A stretch of 64,000 nucleotides of DNA from Actinacidiphila bryophytorum (GCF_016916835.1 NZ_JAFFIX010000008.1:1-64000), one strand, 5' to 3'. Positions 41,600-51,800 are shown, counted from the first letter of the stretch. The notes: a model not told the origin generated them from the sequence alone. Numbers and translations: made by a program.

Positions 41600-42790
41600 A
41601 TGCGCGCCACCGTATGGCACGGCAAGCGGGACGTCCGGGTGGAGCACGTCCCCGATCCACGCATCCAGGAGGACACCGACGCCGTCATCCGCATCACCTC
41701 GTCCGGGCTGTGCGGCTCGGACCTGCACCTGTACGAGGTGCTGACGCCCTTCATGACACCGGGTGACATCCTCGGGCACGAGCCGATGGGCATCGTGGAG
41801 GAGACCGGTCCCGCGGTGCGCAACCTCAAGGCCGGCGACCGGGTGGTGGTGCCCTTCCAGATCGCCTGCGGCACCTGCTGGATGTGCTCGCGCGGCCTTC
41901 CCACGCAGTGCGAGACCACGCAGGTCACCGAGTACGGCATGGGGGCGCAGCTGTTCGGCTACACCAAGCTCTACGGGGCGGTGCCGGGCGCGCAGGCGGA
42001 GTATCTGCGGGTCCCGCAGGCGCAGTTCGGCCCGATCAAGGTGCCGCACGGCCCCGACGACGACCGCTTCGTCTACCTCTCCGACGTGCTGCCGACCGCC
42101 TGGCAGGCGGTGCGGTACGCCGACGTGCCGGACGGCGGCAGCCTCGCGGTGCTCGGGCTCGGCCCGATCGGCGCGATGTCCTGCCGGATCGCCCGGCACC
42201 TGGGCGTCGGCACGGTCATCGGCGTGGACCTGGTGCCGGAGCGGCTGGAGCGGGCGCGCGCCGACGGGGTGACCGTCCTCGACCTGCGCGAGCACACCTC
42301 GCGCGACGACCTGGTGGACGCGGTCAAGGACCTGACCGACGGGCGCGGGCCTGACGCGGTGATCGACGCGGTCGGCACCGAGGCGCACGGCAGCCAGGCG
42401 GCCCGCCTGGCGCAGACCGCGGCGGGCCTGCTGCCCTCGTCGTGGGCGGAGAAGCTCATGCAGGTCGCGGGTGTCGACCGGATGGCCGCGCTGGACCTGG
42501 CCATCGCGCTGGTGCGGCGCGGCGGGACCATCTCGGTCAGCGGTGTCTACGGCGGTGCGGCCGACCCGCTGCCGCTGCTCACGATGTTCGACAAGCAGGT
42601 CCAGCTGCGCATGGGGCAGGCCAATGTGCGGGCCTGGACGGACGACATCCTGCCGCTGCTCACCGACGACGACCCGCTGGGCGTGGACGGCTTCGCCACG
42701 CACCATGTGCCGCTCGACGAGGCGCCGGACGCGTATGCGACGTTCCAGAAGAAGGAGGACGGCGCCGTCAAGATGCTCTTCCAGCCCTGA
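41600..42790 (+). CDS. Zinc-dependent alcohol dehydrogenase (formaldehyde-dehydrogenase-like MDR)
   Basis: A 396-residue medium-chain dehydrogenase. Catalytic zinc ligands are Cys38 (GLCGSD) and His60/Glu61 (GHE). A structural zinc site is complete: Cys90, Cys93, Cys96 and Cys104. The NAD site is VLGLGPIGAMSCRIARHLGV. The long insert AGLLPSSWAEKLMQVAGVDRMAALDLAIALVRRGG is typical of the glutathione-independent formaldehyde-dehydrogenase branch. ATG 41600 follows GGAGGAAGG. It probably oxidises an aldehyde or alcohol in the cytoplasm; the substrate is not determinable. Confidence 0.9.
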   Translation: MRATVWHGKRDVRVEHVPDPRIQEDTDAVIRITSSGLCGSDLHLYEVLTPFMTPGDILGHEPMGIVEETGPAVRNLKAGDRVVVPFQIACGTCWMCSRGLPTQCETTQVTEYGMGAQLFGYTKLYGAVPGAQAEYLRVPQAQFGPIKVPHGPDDDRFVYLSDVLPTAWQAVRYADVPDGGSLAVLGLGPIGAMSCRIARHLGVGTVIGVDLVPERLERARADGVTVLDLREHTSRDDLVDAVKDLTDGRGPDAVIDAVGTEAHGSQAARLAQTAAGLLPSSWAEKLMQVAGVDRMAALDLAIALVRRGGTISVSGVYGGAADPLPLLTMFDKQVQLRMGQANVRAWTDDILPLLTDDDPLGVDGFATHHVPLDEAPDAYATFQKKEDGAVKMLFQP

Positions 42791-42828
42791 CACGCTGCCC
42801 TGACGCCCTGCGCCGACAACCTGGTGTT

Positions 42829-42864
42829 CTGACCGCCCGGGACCCTTCAGTCCCGGGCGGTCAG
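42829..42864. terminator. Bidirectional terminator with 15-bp perfect stem
   Basis: CTGACCGCCCGGGAC (42829-42843) and GTCCCGGGCGGTCAG (42850-42864) pair perfectly around loop CCTTCA. It serves the alcohol dehydrogenase (stop 42790) and overlaps the last codons and stop of the convergent HAD gene. Confidence 0.82.
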
Positions 42865-43545
42865 CCGTCCGAGCGGGCAGGCGTCCAGCTGCCCGAGCAG
42901 GTGCGCGGGCGAGCGGTAGACCCGGGCGGCGCCGGCCTCCAGCAGCTCCTCGCGTGAGTAGCCGCCGCCGGTGAGCACGCCCAGGCCCGTCACGCCGGCC
43001 TTGCGGGCGGACTCCAGGTCCCACACCGCGTCCCCGACGAAGACGGCACGTCCGGGCGGCACACCGGCCCGGTCGAGCGCCTGGCGCACGATGTCGGGCG
43101 CGGGTTTGCTGGAGTCGACGTCGTCGGCGGTGGTGACCGCGTCGACGGCGTCCCCCGCGCCGAGGGACTGGAGCATCACGTCGGCCTCCTTGCCCGACGC
43201 GGAGGAGGCCAGGACGACCCGCAGGCCGCGGCCGGCGCAGGCCCGCAGCAGGTCGGCGGCGCCTTCCAGCGGCGCCAGGCGCGACCAGAACTGGGCGTAG
43301 AGCGCGTCGTGTGCGCTCGTCAGCGCGGTGTCCCCCGCACGGTCGCGGTCCTCGCCCGCGAGGGCGTCGAGCAGGTGGTCGCTGCCCATCCCGACGGCCC
43401 GCTGGATGTCGGTCATCGCCACGGTGCGCCCGCTCTGCCGCAGCGCCTCCCACCAGGCGACGGTGTGCAGCTGCACGGTGTCCATCAGTGTGCCGTCGAC
43501 GTCGAAGAGCGCCGCGCCGCGGCCGGAAGTCCCGTCGTGCGCCAT
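42847..43545 (-). CDS. HAD-superfamily phosphatase, phosphoglycolate-phosphatase/beta-phosphoglucomutase type
   Basis: A 232-residue HAD hydrolase. Motif I is FDVDGTLMDT (nucleophile Asp15, acid/base Asp17), motif II is VLASSASGKEAD, motif III is the Lys in SSKPAPDIV and motif IV is VFVGDAVWDLESA. A helical cap lies between motifs I and II. It hydrolyses a small phosphate ester; the cap does not allow a firm choice of substrate. ATG 43545. Its stop lies inside the shared terminator hairpin. Confidence 0.88.
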   Translation of the reverse strand: MAHDGTSGRGAALFDVDGTLMDTVQLHTVAWWEALRQSGRTVAMTDIQRAVGMGSDHLLDALAGEDRDRAGDTALTSAHDALYAQFWSRLAPLEGAADLLRACAGRGLRVVLASSASGKEADVMLQSLGAGDAVDAVTTADDVDSSKPAPDIVRQALDRAGVPPGRAVFVGDAVWDLESARKAGVTGLGVLTGGGYSREELLEAGAARVYRSPAHLLGQLDACPLGRLTARD

Positions 43546-43702
43546 GTGCGCCTCCCTCGCCCGGTCCGGTGAGCGGGTGCCCGCTCACCCCGGCGGGTAC
43601 CCGGTGGGGGAGGCCGCATTCACCGCCCGGCTCCGGGGCCGGGGTTTGGCGCCCGGTGCCGGGGAAAGCCGGTGGGTCTGTGGCGGTGGCGGAAGGAGCG
43701 CG

Positions 43703-45493
43703 GTGAGCGGACGGAGGAGCTCCGCGGAGCACGGGCCGGACGAGGGCCGCGGGCTGGATCCGTTCGGACCCCGGTCGCTGCGCGACTACGCCCTCGTGGC
43801 CGACGGGGAGCGCGGTGCGCTGCTCGGGCCGCAGGGCGAGTACGTGTGGATGTGCGCGCCGCGCTGGGAGTCCGGTGCCGTCTTCTCGTCCCTGATCGGC
43901 GGGCGCGGCGGGTACGCGCTGGCGCCGGTGGGCCGCTACGTCGCGGGCGGCTACTACGAGGAGGGCTCGCTGATCTGGCACAGCCGGTGGGTCACCCGCG
44001 ACCACGGGGTCGTGGAGTGCCGGGAGGCGCTGGCATTCCCCGGCGACCCGCACCGGGCCGTGCTGCTGCGCCGGGTGCTGCCCCAGGAACGCCCGGCGGC
44101 TTTGCGGGCGCTGCTGGAGCCGGCCGCGGACTTCGGCGACGGGCCGCTGCGCGATGTGCGGCGCGACGAGCACGGTGTGTGGCACGGCAGGGCGGGCGGG
44201 CTGTGGCTGCGCTGGTCCGGGGCCGCAGAGGGTGCGCGCCCGGTCGACGGGGGCCTGGAGCTGGACCTCGCGCTGTCGCCCGGCACAGGGTGCGATCTGG
44301 TGCTGGAGTTCTCCGACCGGCCGCTGGAGGGCGAACCGCCCGACCCCGGGCGTGCCTGGGCGGCGACCCGGGCCGCGTGGCGCGACGCGGTGCCCGGCCT
44401 CGGGCATGCGCTGGCACCCGGCGACGCCAGGCGTGCCTACGCCGTCATGCGCGGCCTCACCGGCCGGGCTGGGGGCATGGTGGCCGCCGCGACGACGAGC
44501 CTGCCCGAGCGGGCCGAGGAGGGCCGCAACTACGACTACCGGTACGTGTGGATCCGCGACCAGTGCTATGCGGGCCAGGCGGTCGCCGCAGCGGGCGCGT
44601 ACCCGCTGCTGGACGACGCGGTGCGCTTCGTCACCGCCCGGCTGGCCGAGGACGGTGCGCGGCTGCGGCCCGCGTACACCGGCGGGGGACTGCCGATCCC
44701 CGGGCAGCGGCGGCTGGACCTGCCGGGCTATCCCGGCGGCTTCGACCTGGTGGGCAACCAGGTCAGCGGGCAGTTCCAGCTGGACGCCTTCGGCGAGTGC
44801 CTGCTGCTGCTCGCCGCCGCGGCCCGGCACGGGCGGCTGGACGCGGACGGGTGGCAGGCCGCGCTGACCGCCGCCGAGGCCGTCGGGAAGCGGTGGCAGG
44901 AGCCGGACGCGGGCATCTGGGAGCTGTCGCCGCGGCACTGGACGCACAGCCGCCTGGTCTGTGCGGCGGGTTTGCGGGCACTGGCGGGCGCGGGCGCACC
45001 GGCGCGGCGGGCGGCCCGCTGGAACGCGCTGGCCGATGCGATCGTCGCCGCGACCGACCGGGGCGGCCTGCACCCGTCGGGCCGCTGGCAGCGCGCCCCC
45101 GACGACCCGCGGGCGGACGCGGCCCTGCTGCTGCCCGCGCTGCGGGGCGCCGTCCCCGCGGACGACCCGCGCAGCACGGCGACGCTCGACGGGTATCTGG
45201 CGGAGCTGGCCGACGACCACTTCGCCTACCGCTTCCGGCACGACGGGCGCCCGCTCGCGCACGCCGAGGGCGCGTTCGTGATGTGCGGCTTCGTCGTCGC
45301 GATGGCCGAGCAGCAGCAGGGCAGGACCGGGTCCGCGTACCGCTGGTTCGAACGCAACCGGGCGGCCTGCGGCCCGGCCGGGCTCTACGCCGAGGAGTAC
45401 GACGTGGCGCAGCGCGAGATGCACGGCAACCTGCCGCAGGCGTTCGTGCACGCCATGATGCTGGAGGCGGCGGCGCGGCTGGCCCCCGGCTGA
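43703..45493 (+). CDS. GH15 family glycosidase (glucoamylase/trehalase-like)
   Basis: A 596-residue protein with an N-terminal beta-sandwich (about 20-240; LRDYALVADGERGALLGPQGEYVWMCAPRW) and a C-terminal (alpha/alpha)6 barrel. AATTSLPERAEEGRNYDYRYVWIRDQCYAG is the GH15 catalytic signature, and LYAEEYDVAQREMHGNLPQAFVHAMM carries the second catalytic Glu region and family ending. No signal peptide, so it acts inside the cell, probably on maltodextrins or trehalose, or on glucosylated compounds. GTG 43703 follows GGAAGGAG by 4 nt. Confidence 0.9.
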   Translation: MSGRRSSAEHGPDEGRGLDPFGPRSLRDYALVADGERGALLGPQGEYVWMCAPRWESGAVFSSLIGGRGGYALAPVGRYVAGGYYEEGSLIWHSRWVTRDHGVVECREALAFPGDPHRAVLLRRVLPQERPAALRALLEPAADFGDGPLRDVRRDEHGVWHGRAGGLWLRWSGAAEGARPVDGGLELDLALSPGTGCDLVLEFSDRPLEGEPPDPGRAWAATRAAWRDAVPGLGHALAPGDARRAYAVMRGLTGRAGGMVAAATTSLPERAEEGRNYDYRYVWIRDQCYAGQAVAAAGAYPLLDDAVRFVTARLAEDGARLRPAYTGGGLPIPGQRRLDLPGYPGGFDLVGNQVSGQFQLDAFGECLLLLAAAARHGRLDADGWQAALTAAEAVGKRWQEPDAGIWELSPRHWTHSRLVCAAGLRALAGAGAPARRAARWNALADAIVAATDRGGLHPSGRWQRAPDDPRADAALLLPALRGAVPADDPRSTATLDGYLAELADDHFAYRFRHDGRPLAHAEGAFVMCGFVVAMAEQQQGRTGSAYRWFERNRAACGPAGLYAEEYDVAQREMHGNLPQAFVHAMMLEAAARLAPG

Positions 45494-45506
45494 GCTGCGG
45501 CTCAGC
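45489..45506. terminator. Short hairpin between convergent genes
   Basis: GCTGAGC and GCTCAGC form a 7-bp stem around TGCG. It covers the GH15 stop codon (45491-45493) and the stop of the convergent redox-enzyme gene (45502). Confidence 0.5.
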
Positions 45507-46509
45507 AGCGTAGTGCGGAGCGGCCGTCGCCCCATGCGGCCAGCAGGCGGGCGGACAGGCGGTCCTCCAGGTAGGTCGTGGCGTCCGCGCCGAAGGCGAC
45601 GTCGGCGGACAGCTCCGGCTCTGCGGACAGCAGTCCGTCCACGACCTGGTGGCGTACGACCTGCTCGTGCACCGCGTCGGCCTCGACGTGCTCGTCGTAG
45701 AAGCGCTGGGCCGCCGCACCCGCCCCGGCGCGGCGCAGGCCGGCCGCCAGGTGCCGGGAGCCCGGCGAGGAGGTGACCTCGACCCAGGCGAAGTGGCCCA
45801 CCAGTGCGCCGCGCAGGTCGCGGTGGAGGCCCAGCAGCGACATCAGGTCGACCACCGCAAGCATCTCGGCCGGCGCCCGGTCCAGGTAGCGGCCGTATGC
45901 GGGATCGAGTCCCAGGTCGGCCATGAGGTCGGCGAACAGCCGCGCGTGCACCTGGTCCGCGCGGCCCGCGCCGAACTCGTCGTACTCGATCGCGGCCATG
46001 GCCGCCTTGGCCTGCCCGTGCAGGCGGGGCAGGACCCAGGCGTGCGGGTCGGCTTCCTTGAGGTGGTAGAGCGACCGCATGGCGGCGTACTGGCGGAAGT
46101 GGTCGAGGTCGCCGTGCCGCCGCAGGTGGTGGGAGACCGAGCCGGCCGGGTCGGCGGGCTCGGTGAGCAGTTCCGCGAAGACCTCCGCGGGTGTCCGCGG
46201 CCCCGGCACGTCCCGGCGGAGCGCGGCGAGGAAGCGGTCCTCCAGGGCGCCGCGTACGGCCAGCAGGGCGGGGTCCCACTCACGGTCGCCGCCGACGCCC
46301 GCGAAACCGCGGTAGTGCAGCTCGTAGAGCACGTACAGGGCCAGGTGCAGGTCGTCGCCGTAGGGGTCGGCGTCCGCGGCACGGCCGTGCAGGGCGGGGC
46401 CGGGCTCACGCCCGGTGCGCAGCGCCCGGAGCACACCGTGGGAGAGCGGGCCGCGCGGTGCGGGAAGCGCGGGCTCCCCTGCGCCGGACCGCCGGACCGT
46501 CGCGGTCAC
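45502..46509 (-). CDS. Iron-containing redox enzyme, heme-oxygenase-like diiron (HDO) family
   Basis: A 335-residue all-helical protein. It contains the probable metal-binding helices AIEYDEFGAGRADQVHARLF and AAAQRFYDEHVEADAVHEQVV, which fit the Glu/His/Asp/His pattern of the heme-oxygenase-like diiron oxidase superfamily. The N terminus has a Pro/Gly-rich lead-in. GTG 46509 overlaps the CDGSH stop by GTGA, so the two are translationally coupled. Members perform oxidative cleavage or N-oxygenation; the substrate is unknown. Confidence 0.82.
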   Translation of the reverse strand: MTATVRRSGAGEPALPAPRGPLSHGVLRALRTGREPGPALHGRAADADPYGDDLHLALYVLYELHYRGFAGVGGDREWDPALLAVRGALEDRFLAALRRDVPGPRTPAEVFAELLTEPADPAGSVSHHLRRHGDLDHFRQYAAMRSLYHLKEADPHAWVLPRLHGQAKAAMAAIEYDEFGAGRADQVHARLFADLMADLGLDPAYGRYLDRAPAEMLAVVDLMSLLGLHRDLRGALVGHFAWVEVTSSPGSRHLAAGLRRAGAGAAAQRFYDEHVEADAVHEQVVRHQVVDGLLSAEPELSADVAFGADATTYLEDRLSARLLAAWGDGRSALRC

Positions 46510-46751
46510 CGCCCGCCGTCCTCTTCCCGGCCTGTCGGGCGCGGCCGGCGGGCGCGGTGGCTGGTGTCGCACCACGGGTAGGTCGCGCTGCGCCGGCAGG
46601 TGCAGATCGCGACGGCGAAGCGCCGTGAGACGGCCACGGTGCCGTCGTCGGTGACGACCTCGACCGGTCCTTCCACCACGACCGGGCCGCCGCGCTCGAC
46701 GGTGATCCGGCGCGGCCGCGGGGACTGCGCGTGCTCATCGGCGTTCCGCAC
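46506..46751 (-). CDS. CDGSH iron-sulfur domain protein
   Basis: An 81-residue protein with one CDGSH-type [2Fe-2S] site: CTCRRSATYPWCDTSH provides three Cys and one His ligand. An N-terminal beta-strand region (ITVERGGPVVVEGPVEVVTD) precedes it. GTG 46751 lies inside the end of the methyltransferase gene (17-nt overlap), and its stop overlaps the diiron enzyme start. It is a good candidate for an electron carrier for that enzyme. Confidence 0.88.
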   Translation of the reverse strand: MRNADEHAQSPRPRRITVERGGPVVVEGPVEVVTDDGTVAVSRRFAVAICTCRRSATYPWCDTSHRARRPRPTGREEDGGR

Positions 46752-47439
46752 GGATCACCACCAGCTCCTCCTCGTCGTCGGCCGCCGCCAGCAGGCCGCG
46801 GGCGCGCAGCCAGGGCAGCCGGGAGCGCAGCACCGGCCCGAGCGGGACCCGGGTGCGGGCTCCGACGCGGGCCGACAGGCCCAGGGCGGCCAGCTGGTCG
46901 ACGGTGGCCTGCGGGCCGCACAGCGCGGAGTGCACCATCAGCAGCACACCGCCGGGCCGCAGCAGCCGCGCGGACGCCGTGCACAGCGCCTCCACGACCT
47001 GCCGGCCGTCGGGGCCGGCGTTCCAGGCGCGCTCGGCCCGGTGCGCCGCGGCGGCCCGCCCGGCGGGCACGTACGGAGGGTTGCTGACGACGACGTCGTA
47101 GGTGCGCCCGCCGGCGCGGCGCCCGGGACGGCGGATGTCGCGCCGGTGCACCTCGATGCTGTGCCCGCCCCGCAGGGCGTTCACCCGGGTCACCGCGAGG
47201 GCGCGCCAGGAAATGTCCACGGCCTCGACGTGCCCGCCGAGCCGGGACGCGTACAGCGCGAGGGCGCCGCTGCCGGTGCCGACGTCCAGCACGTCGCTGC
47301 CCGGTACGACCTCGCGGCTCAGCGCCGCCGCGAGCAGCGCGGTGTCGGCCTGCGGCCGGTAGACGCCGGGCAGGCGCCAGACCCGGTCCAGCGCCGGCGC
47401 GAGCGACGGTGCCTGCACGGTGGGGGCCTGGTACGTCAC
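46735..47439 (-). CDS. SAM-dependent methyltransferase, HemK2/PrmC-like
   Basis: A 234-residue class I methyltransferase. Motif I is VLDVGTGSGALALYASRLGG, followed by VEAVDISWRA and the NPPY catalytic tetrapeptide in VVVSNPPYVPAG, which is typical of enzymes that methylate planar amide or base nitrogens. GTG 47439 follows GAGGAG, preferred over the longer frame to 47475. First gene of the methyltransferase-CDGSH-diiron operon. The target may be protein, RNA or a small molecule. Confidence 0.88.
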   Translation of the reverse strand: MTYQAPTVQAPSLAPALDRVWRLPGVYRPQADTALLAAALSREVVPGSDVLDVGTGSGALALYASRLGGHVEAVDISWRALAVTRVNALRGGHSIEVHRRDIRRPGRRAGGRTYDVVVSNPPYVPAGRAAAAHRAERAWNAGPDGRQVVEALCTASARLLRPGGVLLMVHSALCGPQATVDQLAALGLSARVGARTRVPLGPVLRSRLPWLRARGLLAAADDEEELVVIRAERR

Positions 47440-47481
47440 GTCGGCTCCTCTCGTCCGGACGCGGGCGGGACTCACGGCCGG

Positions 47482-47700
47482 TCAGCTCGGCGGGTGGGGG
47501 GCGTCGCGCAGCACCCGCGCGAGGTGGGCGGTGTTCGCCGCGACCGTGGCGGCGGCCCGCACGCTGGGGTCGCCGCTGACGTTGTGCTCCCCCCGCGCCG
47601 CCGGCACCTGCTCCGCCGGCAGCTGGGAGCTGGAGGGGGCAGGCCCGGGCTCGGGGGTGCAGATCGGGGCGGGTACTGGCAATTCGTCCTGATGGGTCAT
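47482..47700 (-). CDS. Small hypothetical protein
   Basis: A 72-residue frame from ATG 47700. The first half is Pro-rich (TPEPGPAPSSSQLPAEQVPA) and the second helical (SVRAAATVAANTAHLARVLRD). No strong ribosome site and no recognised similarity. It precedes the methyltransferase operon by 42 nt and could be cotranscribed. Confidence 0.4.
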   Translation of the reverse strand: MTHQDELPVPAPICTPEPGPAPSSSQLPAEQVPAARGEHNVSGDPSVRAAATVAANTAHLARVLRDAPHPPS

Positions 47701-47757
47701 ATCTGGCGGGTAACCGCCTCGCCCGGTGCGAAACATCGGCGGGGCGCCGGTGGGCGC

Positions 47758-48720
47758 TCAGGCGGCGGTCTGGAGGGCGGGGAGCACCTTGGTGCGGTAG
47801 GCGTCGAAGAACTGGCGCTGGTCGGGGCCGACCTGGCCGACGTACACCTCGTCGAAGTCGGCCTCGGCGTAGGCGCGGACGGCCGCCAGGTGCTCGTCCG
47901 GGTCGTCGCCGAAGGTGCCGGCCGCGGCGACGGTGTCGCGGTCGACGAGGGTGCGGGCCTGCTGGAAGTGCTCGGGGGTGGGCAGGATCTGGTTGAGTTC
48001 GCCGGGCAGCTGCTCGGTGGCCCACAGCCGGTGCACGGTGTCGATCGCGCGGTCCCGGTCGGTGTCCCAGCACACCTTCAGGCCGCCCACGGCGGGCTTG
48101 TCGCCCCCGCCACCGCGCCGGAAGCTCGCGACCAGGTCGGCGTCGGGCTTCATGGTGACGAACCCGTCGCCGACCCGGCCGGCCGTGGCTGCCGCCAGCG
48201 GACCGAAGCCGGACACGTAAAGCGGCGGCGGCTCGTCGGGGCGGGTGTAGAGGCGGGCGTTCTCCACGGTGTAGTGGGGGCCGCGGTGGGTGACCTGCTC
48301 GCCGGTGAAGACCTTGCGGATGACCTGCACCGCCTCCTCCAGCATCTGCATGCGCACCGGTGCGTCCGGCCAGGCCTGGCCGGTGATGTGCTCGTTGAGG
48401 GCCTCGCCGGTGCCGATGCCGAAGCGGAAGCCGCCCTCCAGCATGGCGGCGGCGGTGGCCGCGGCCTGGGCGTTGACCGCGGGGTGGATGCGCACGGTCG
48501 GGCAGGTCACGAGCGTGGTCACCGGCAGCGACGTGACCTGGGACAGCGCGCCGATCACCGACCAGACGAAGGGGCTCTCCCCCTGCTCGTCGATCCACGG
48601 GTGGTAGTGGTCGGAGACTGCCAGTGCGGTGAAGCCGGCCTGCTCGGCCATCCGTGCCTGTTCCAGCAGGTCCCGCGGGGCGAATTCCTCGCAGGACAGG
48701 AAGTAGCCGTAACGCGTCAT
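47758..48720 (-). CDS. LLM-class F420-dependent oxidoreductase (FGD-like)
   Basis: A 320-residue TIM-barrel enzyme of the luciferase-like monooxygenase family that uses cofactor F420. AGFTALAVSDHYHPWIDEQGESPFVW, GGFRFGIGTGEALNEHITG and VTHRGPHYTVENARLYTRP are close to F420-dependent glucose-6-phosphate dehydrogenase-like proteins. It reduces or oxidises a small alcohol or sugar phosphate by hydride transfer; the natural substrate is open. ATG 48720. It is divergent from the giant FAD/Fe-S gene across 164 nt. Confidence 0.9.
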   Translation of the reverse strand: MTRYGYFLSCEEFAPRDLLEQARMAEQAGFTALAVSDHYHPWIDEQGESPFVWSVIGALSQVTSLPVTTLVTCPTVRIHPAVNAQAAATAAAMLEGGFRFGIGTGEALNEHITGQAWPDAPVRMQMLEEAVQVIRKVFTGEQVTHRGPHYTVENARLYTRPDEPPPLYVSGFGPLAAATAGRVGDGFVTMKPDADLVASFRRGGGGDKPAVGGLKVCWDTDRDRAIDTVHRLWATEQLPGELNQILPTPEHFQQARTLVDRDTVAAAGTFGDDPDEHLAAVRAYAEADFDEVYVGQVGPDQRQFFDAYRTKVLPALQTAA

Positions 48721-48884
48721 GGGGGGCCTCCCTCAGCGGTGCTGCCCGGTCGTTGCTGCCCTGCGCGTGCCCGATCGGCGGGCGGTCATGCGCACGGCAG
48801 GGTCCGTACGCCGTCGCCGCCCGCGTGTCCTGCGGCGGCGGAATGCCCGGATTACCTCGTCGGCCTTCGGGCAGCCGACCTTTC

Positions 48885-51800
48885 ATGAGCACTGTCGAAC
48901 GTCCGACGCCCACCGCCGCCGACAGCACGCAGGACCTGGCCGCGCTGGAGGAGGCGCTGCGCGCCGAGGTGGCGGGTGAGGTGCGCTTCGACGCGGGGAG
49001 CCGGGGCGCCTATGCCACGGACGGGTCGAACTACCGGCAGGTCCCGCTCGGCGTGGTGGTGCCCCGGGACGTCGAAGCGGGGGCGGCGGCGGTCGCGGTG
49101 TGCGCCCGCTTCGGCGCCCCGCTGCTGTCCCGCGGCGGCGGGACGAGCCTTGCGGGGCAGTGCACCAATGCGGCCGTCGTCATCGACTGGACCAAATACT
49201 GCGACGGCGTGGTGTCCGTCGACCCCGAGGCCCGCACCTGCATCGTCGAGCCGGGGGTCGTGCTGGACGACCTCAACCGGCAACTGGCCGCCTGCGGGCT
49301 GATGTTCGGCCCGAAGCCGTCGACGCACAGCCACTGCACGGTCGGCGGCATGGTCGGCAACAACTCCTGCGGGGCGTCGGCCCAGGCGTACGGCAAGACC
49401 GTCGACAACGTGCGGCGGCTGGAGATCCTGACATACGACGGTGTGCGCTGCTGGGTGGGACGGACCTCGCCCGAGGACTTCGACGCGATGACGGCCCTGG
49501 GTGACCGGCGTGCCGAGCTGTACGCGGGGATGCGCCGCATCGGGGACCGCCATCTGGCCGACATCCGCCGGGGTTTCCCGAAGATCCCGCGCCGGGTCTC
49601 CGGCTACAACCTGGACGACCTGCTGCCGGAGAACGGCTTCCATGTCGCGCGCGCCCTGGTCGGCAGCGAGGGCACCCTGGTGACGGTGCTGCACGCCGAG
49701 CTGGAGCTGGTGCCGGTGCCCGCGGCCGACGCGATGCTGATCCTCGGCTACCCCGATATCTGCGCCGCCGCCGACGACGTCCAGCGGGTACTGGCGAACA
49801 GCTCACCGGCCCAGCTGGAGGCGCTGGACGACCGGATGGCGCAGTTGATGCACGAGGAGGGCAGCCATACGGAGTCGCTGCGGACCTTCCCCGAGGGCGG
49901 CAGCTGGCTGCTGCTGCAGTTCACCGGCGACGACCAGCAGGCGGCCGACCGGCAGGCGGAGGAGCTGCTGCACGCACTGGGCAGGAGCAAGGACGACCCC
50001 GACGTGGCGCTGTCCGACGACACCGCACGCGAGCAGCGCATGCTCAAGGCGCGCGAGGCGGGCCTCGGTGTGACGGCCCGCCCGCCGGACGAGCGCGAGA
50101 CGTGGGAGGGCTGGGAGGACTCGGCGGTGCCGCCGGAAAAGCTCGGCGGCTACCTGCGCGACCTCAAGGGCCTGTTCGAGCGCTTCGGCTACGACCACCC
50201 GTCCCTCTACGGGCACTTCGGGCAGGGCTGCGTGCACACCCGCATCCCCTTCGGGCTGCGCACCGCGGAAGGCGTCGCGCGCTTCCACGACTTCCTGCGG
50301 GCCGCCGCCGACCTCGTGGTGTCCTACGGCGGTTCGCTGTCCGGTGAGCACGGCGACGGGCAGGCACGCGGGGAGCTGCTGTGCACCATGTACGGCGACG
50401 AACTGGTGGGCGCCTTCGGCGAGTTGAAGGCGCTGTTCGACCCGCGCGACCGGATGAACCCCGGCAAGGTCGTCGGGCCGCACGCCGCCGACCAGGACCT
50501 GCGGCTCGGTGCGGACTGGCGCCCGCACGACGACTCCGACGCGCGGTTCGGCTACACCGAGGACGGCGGCTCCTTCAACCAGGCCGTCATGCGCTGCGTC
50601 GGCATCGGCAACTGCCGCAGCCACCAGGGCGGGGTGATGTGCCCCTCCTACCGGGCGACAGGCGAGGAGGAGCACTCCACGCGCGGCCGGGCCCGGCTGC
50701 TGTTCGAGATGATCGGCGGCCACGAGGACTCGCCGGTCACCGGCGGCTGGCGCTCCCCCGAGGTCAAGGACGCCCTCGACCTGTGCCTGGCCTGCAAGGG
50801 CTGCAAGTCGGACTGCCCGGTGGGCGTCGACATGGCCACGTACAAGGCGGAGTTCCTGTCCCACCACTACCGGGGCCGGCTGCGTCCCGTCGCGCACTAC
50901 GCGCTGGGCTGGCTGCCGCTGTGGGCGCGTGCGGCACAGCTGGCACCGGGCGTGGTGAACGCGGCGCTGCGCGCGCCGGGGCTGGCCGCGCTCGGCAAGC
51001 GGATCGCCGGGGTCGCGGAACGGGACGCGCCGCTCTTCGCCGGCGAGTCCTTCGTGCGGTGGTGGCGCGAGCGCGGCACCCCCGAGCCCGAACCGGGCGA
51101 CCCGCGGGCGGTGCTGCTGTGGCCCGACACGTTCAGCACGTACTTCCACCCGGCGGTGGCCCGCTCGGCGGTCCGCGTGCTGGAGAGCGCCGGCTTCCGG
51201 GTCGCGGTGCCGCACGAGAGCGTGTGCTGCGGCCTGACACTGATCTCGACCGGCCAGCTCGACCGCGCCAAGCGGGTGCTGACGAGGACCGCGGCGGCGC
51301 TGCGGCCGTGGATCGAGGCGGGCACCCCTGTGGTGGGCCTGGAACCGTCGTGCACGGCCGTCTTCCGCGCCGACGCGCCCGAGCTGATGCCCGACGACCA
51401 GGACGTACAGCGGCTGGCCGGGCAGTTCCTGACCCTGTCGGAGCTGCTGCTGCAGCGGGCGCCTCAGGACTGGTCGCCGCCGGTCCTGACGCGCGCGGCC
51501 ACCGTGCAGACGCACTGCCACCAGCACGCCGTCACCGGCTTCGACGCCGACCGCGAGCTGATGCGCAGGGCGGGCCTGGACGCCGACGTCCTCGACGAGG
51601 GCTGCTGCGGCCTTGCGGGCAACTTCGGCTTCGAGCGCGGCCACCAGGAGCTGTCCGAGGCGATCGGCGAGCTGGGTGTGCTGCCCGCGGTCCGCCAGGC
51701 CGCCCCCGGCGCGCTGGTCGTCGCCGACGGCTTCAGCTGCCGCACCCAGATCGAGCAGGGCGGCACGGGCCGCCGCGCCCTGCACCTGGCCGAGGCGCTG

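Noticed and set aside
40802-46279. A leftward frame of 1825 codons
   Set aside because: It is a high-GC shadow. It overlaps the alcohol dehydrogenase, HAD and GH15 genes, all with complete catalytic motifs in other frames, and its composition is Arg/Gly/Pro-rich throughout.
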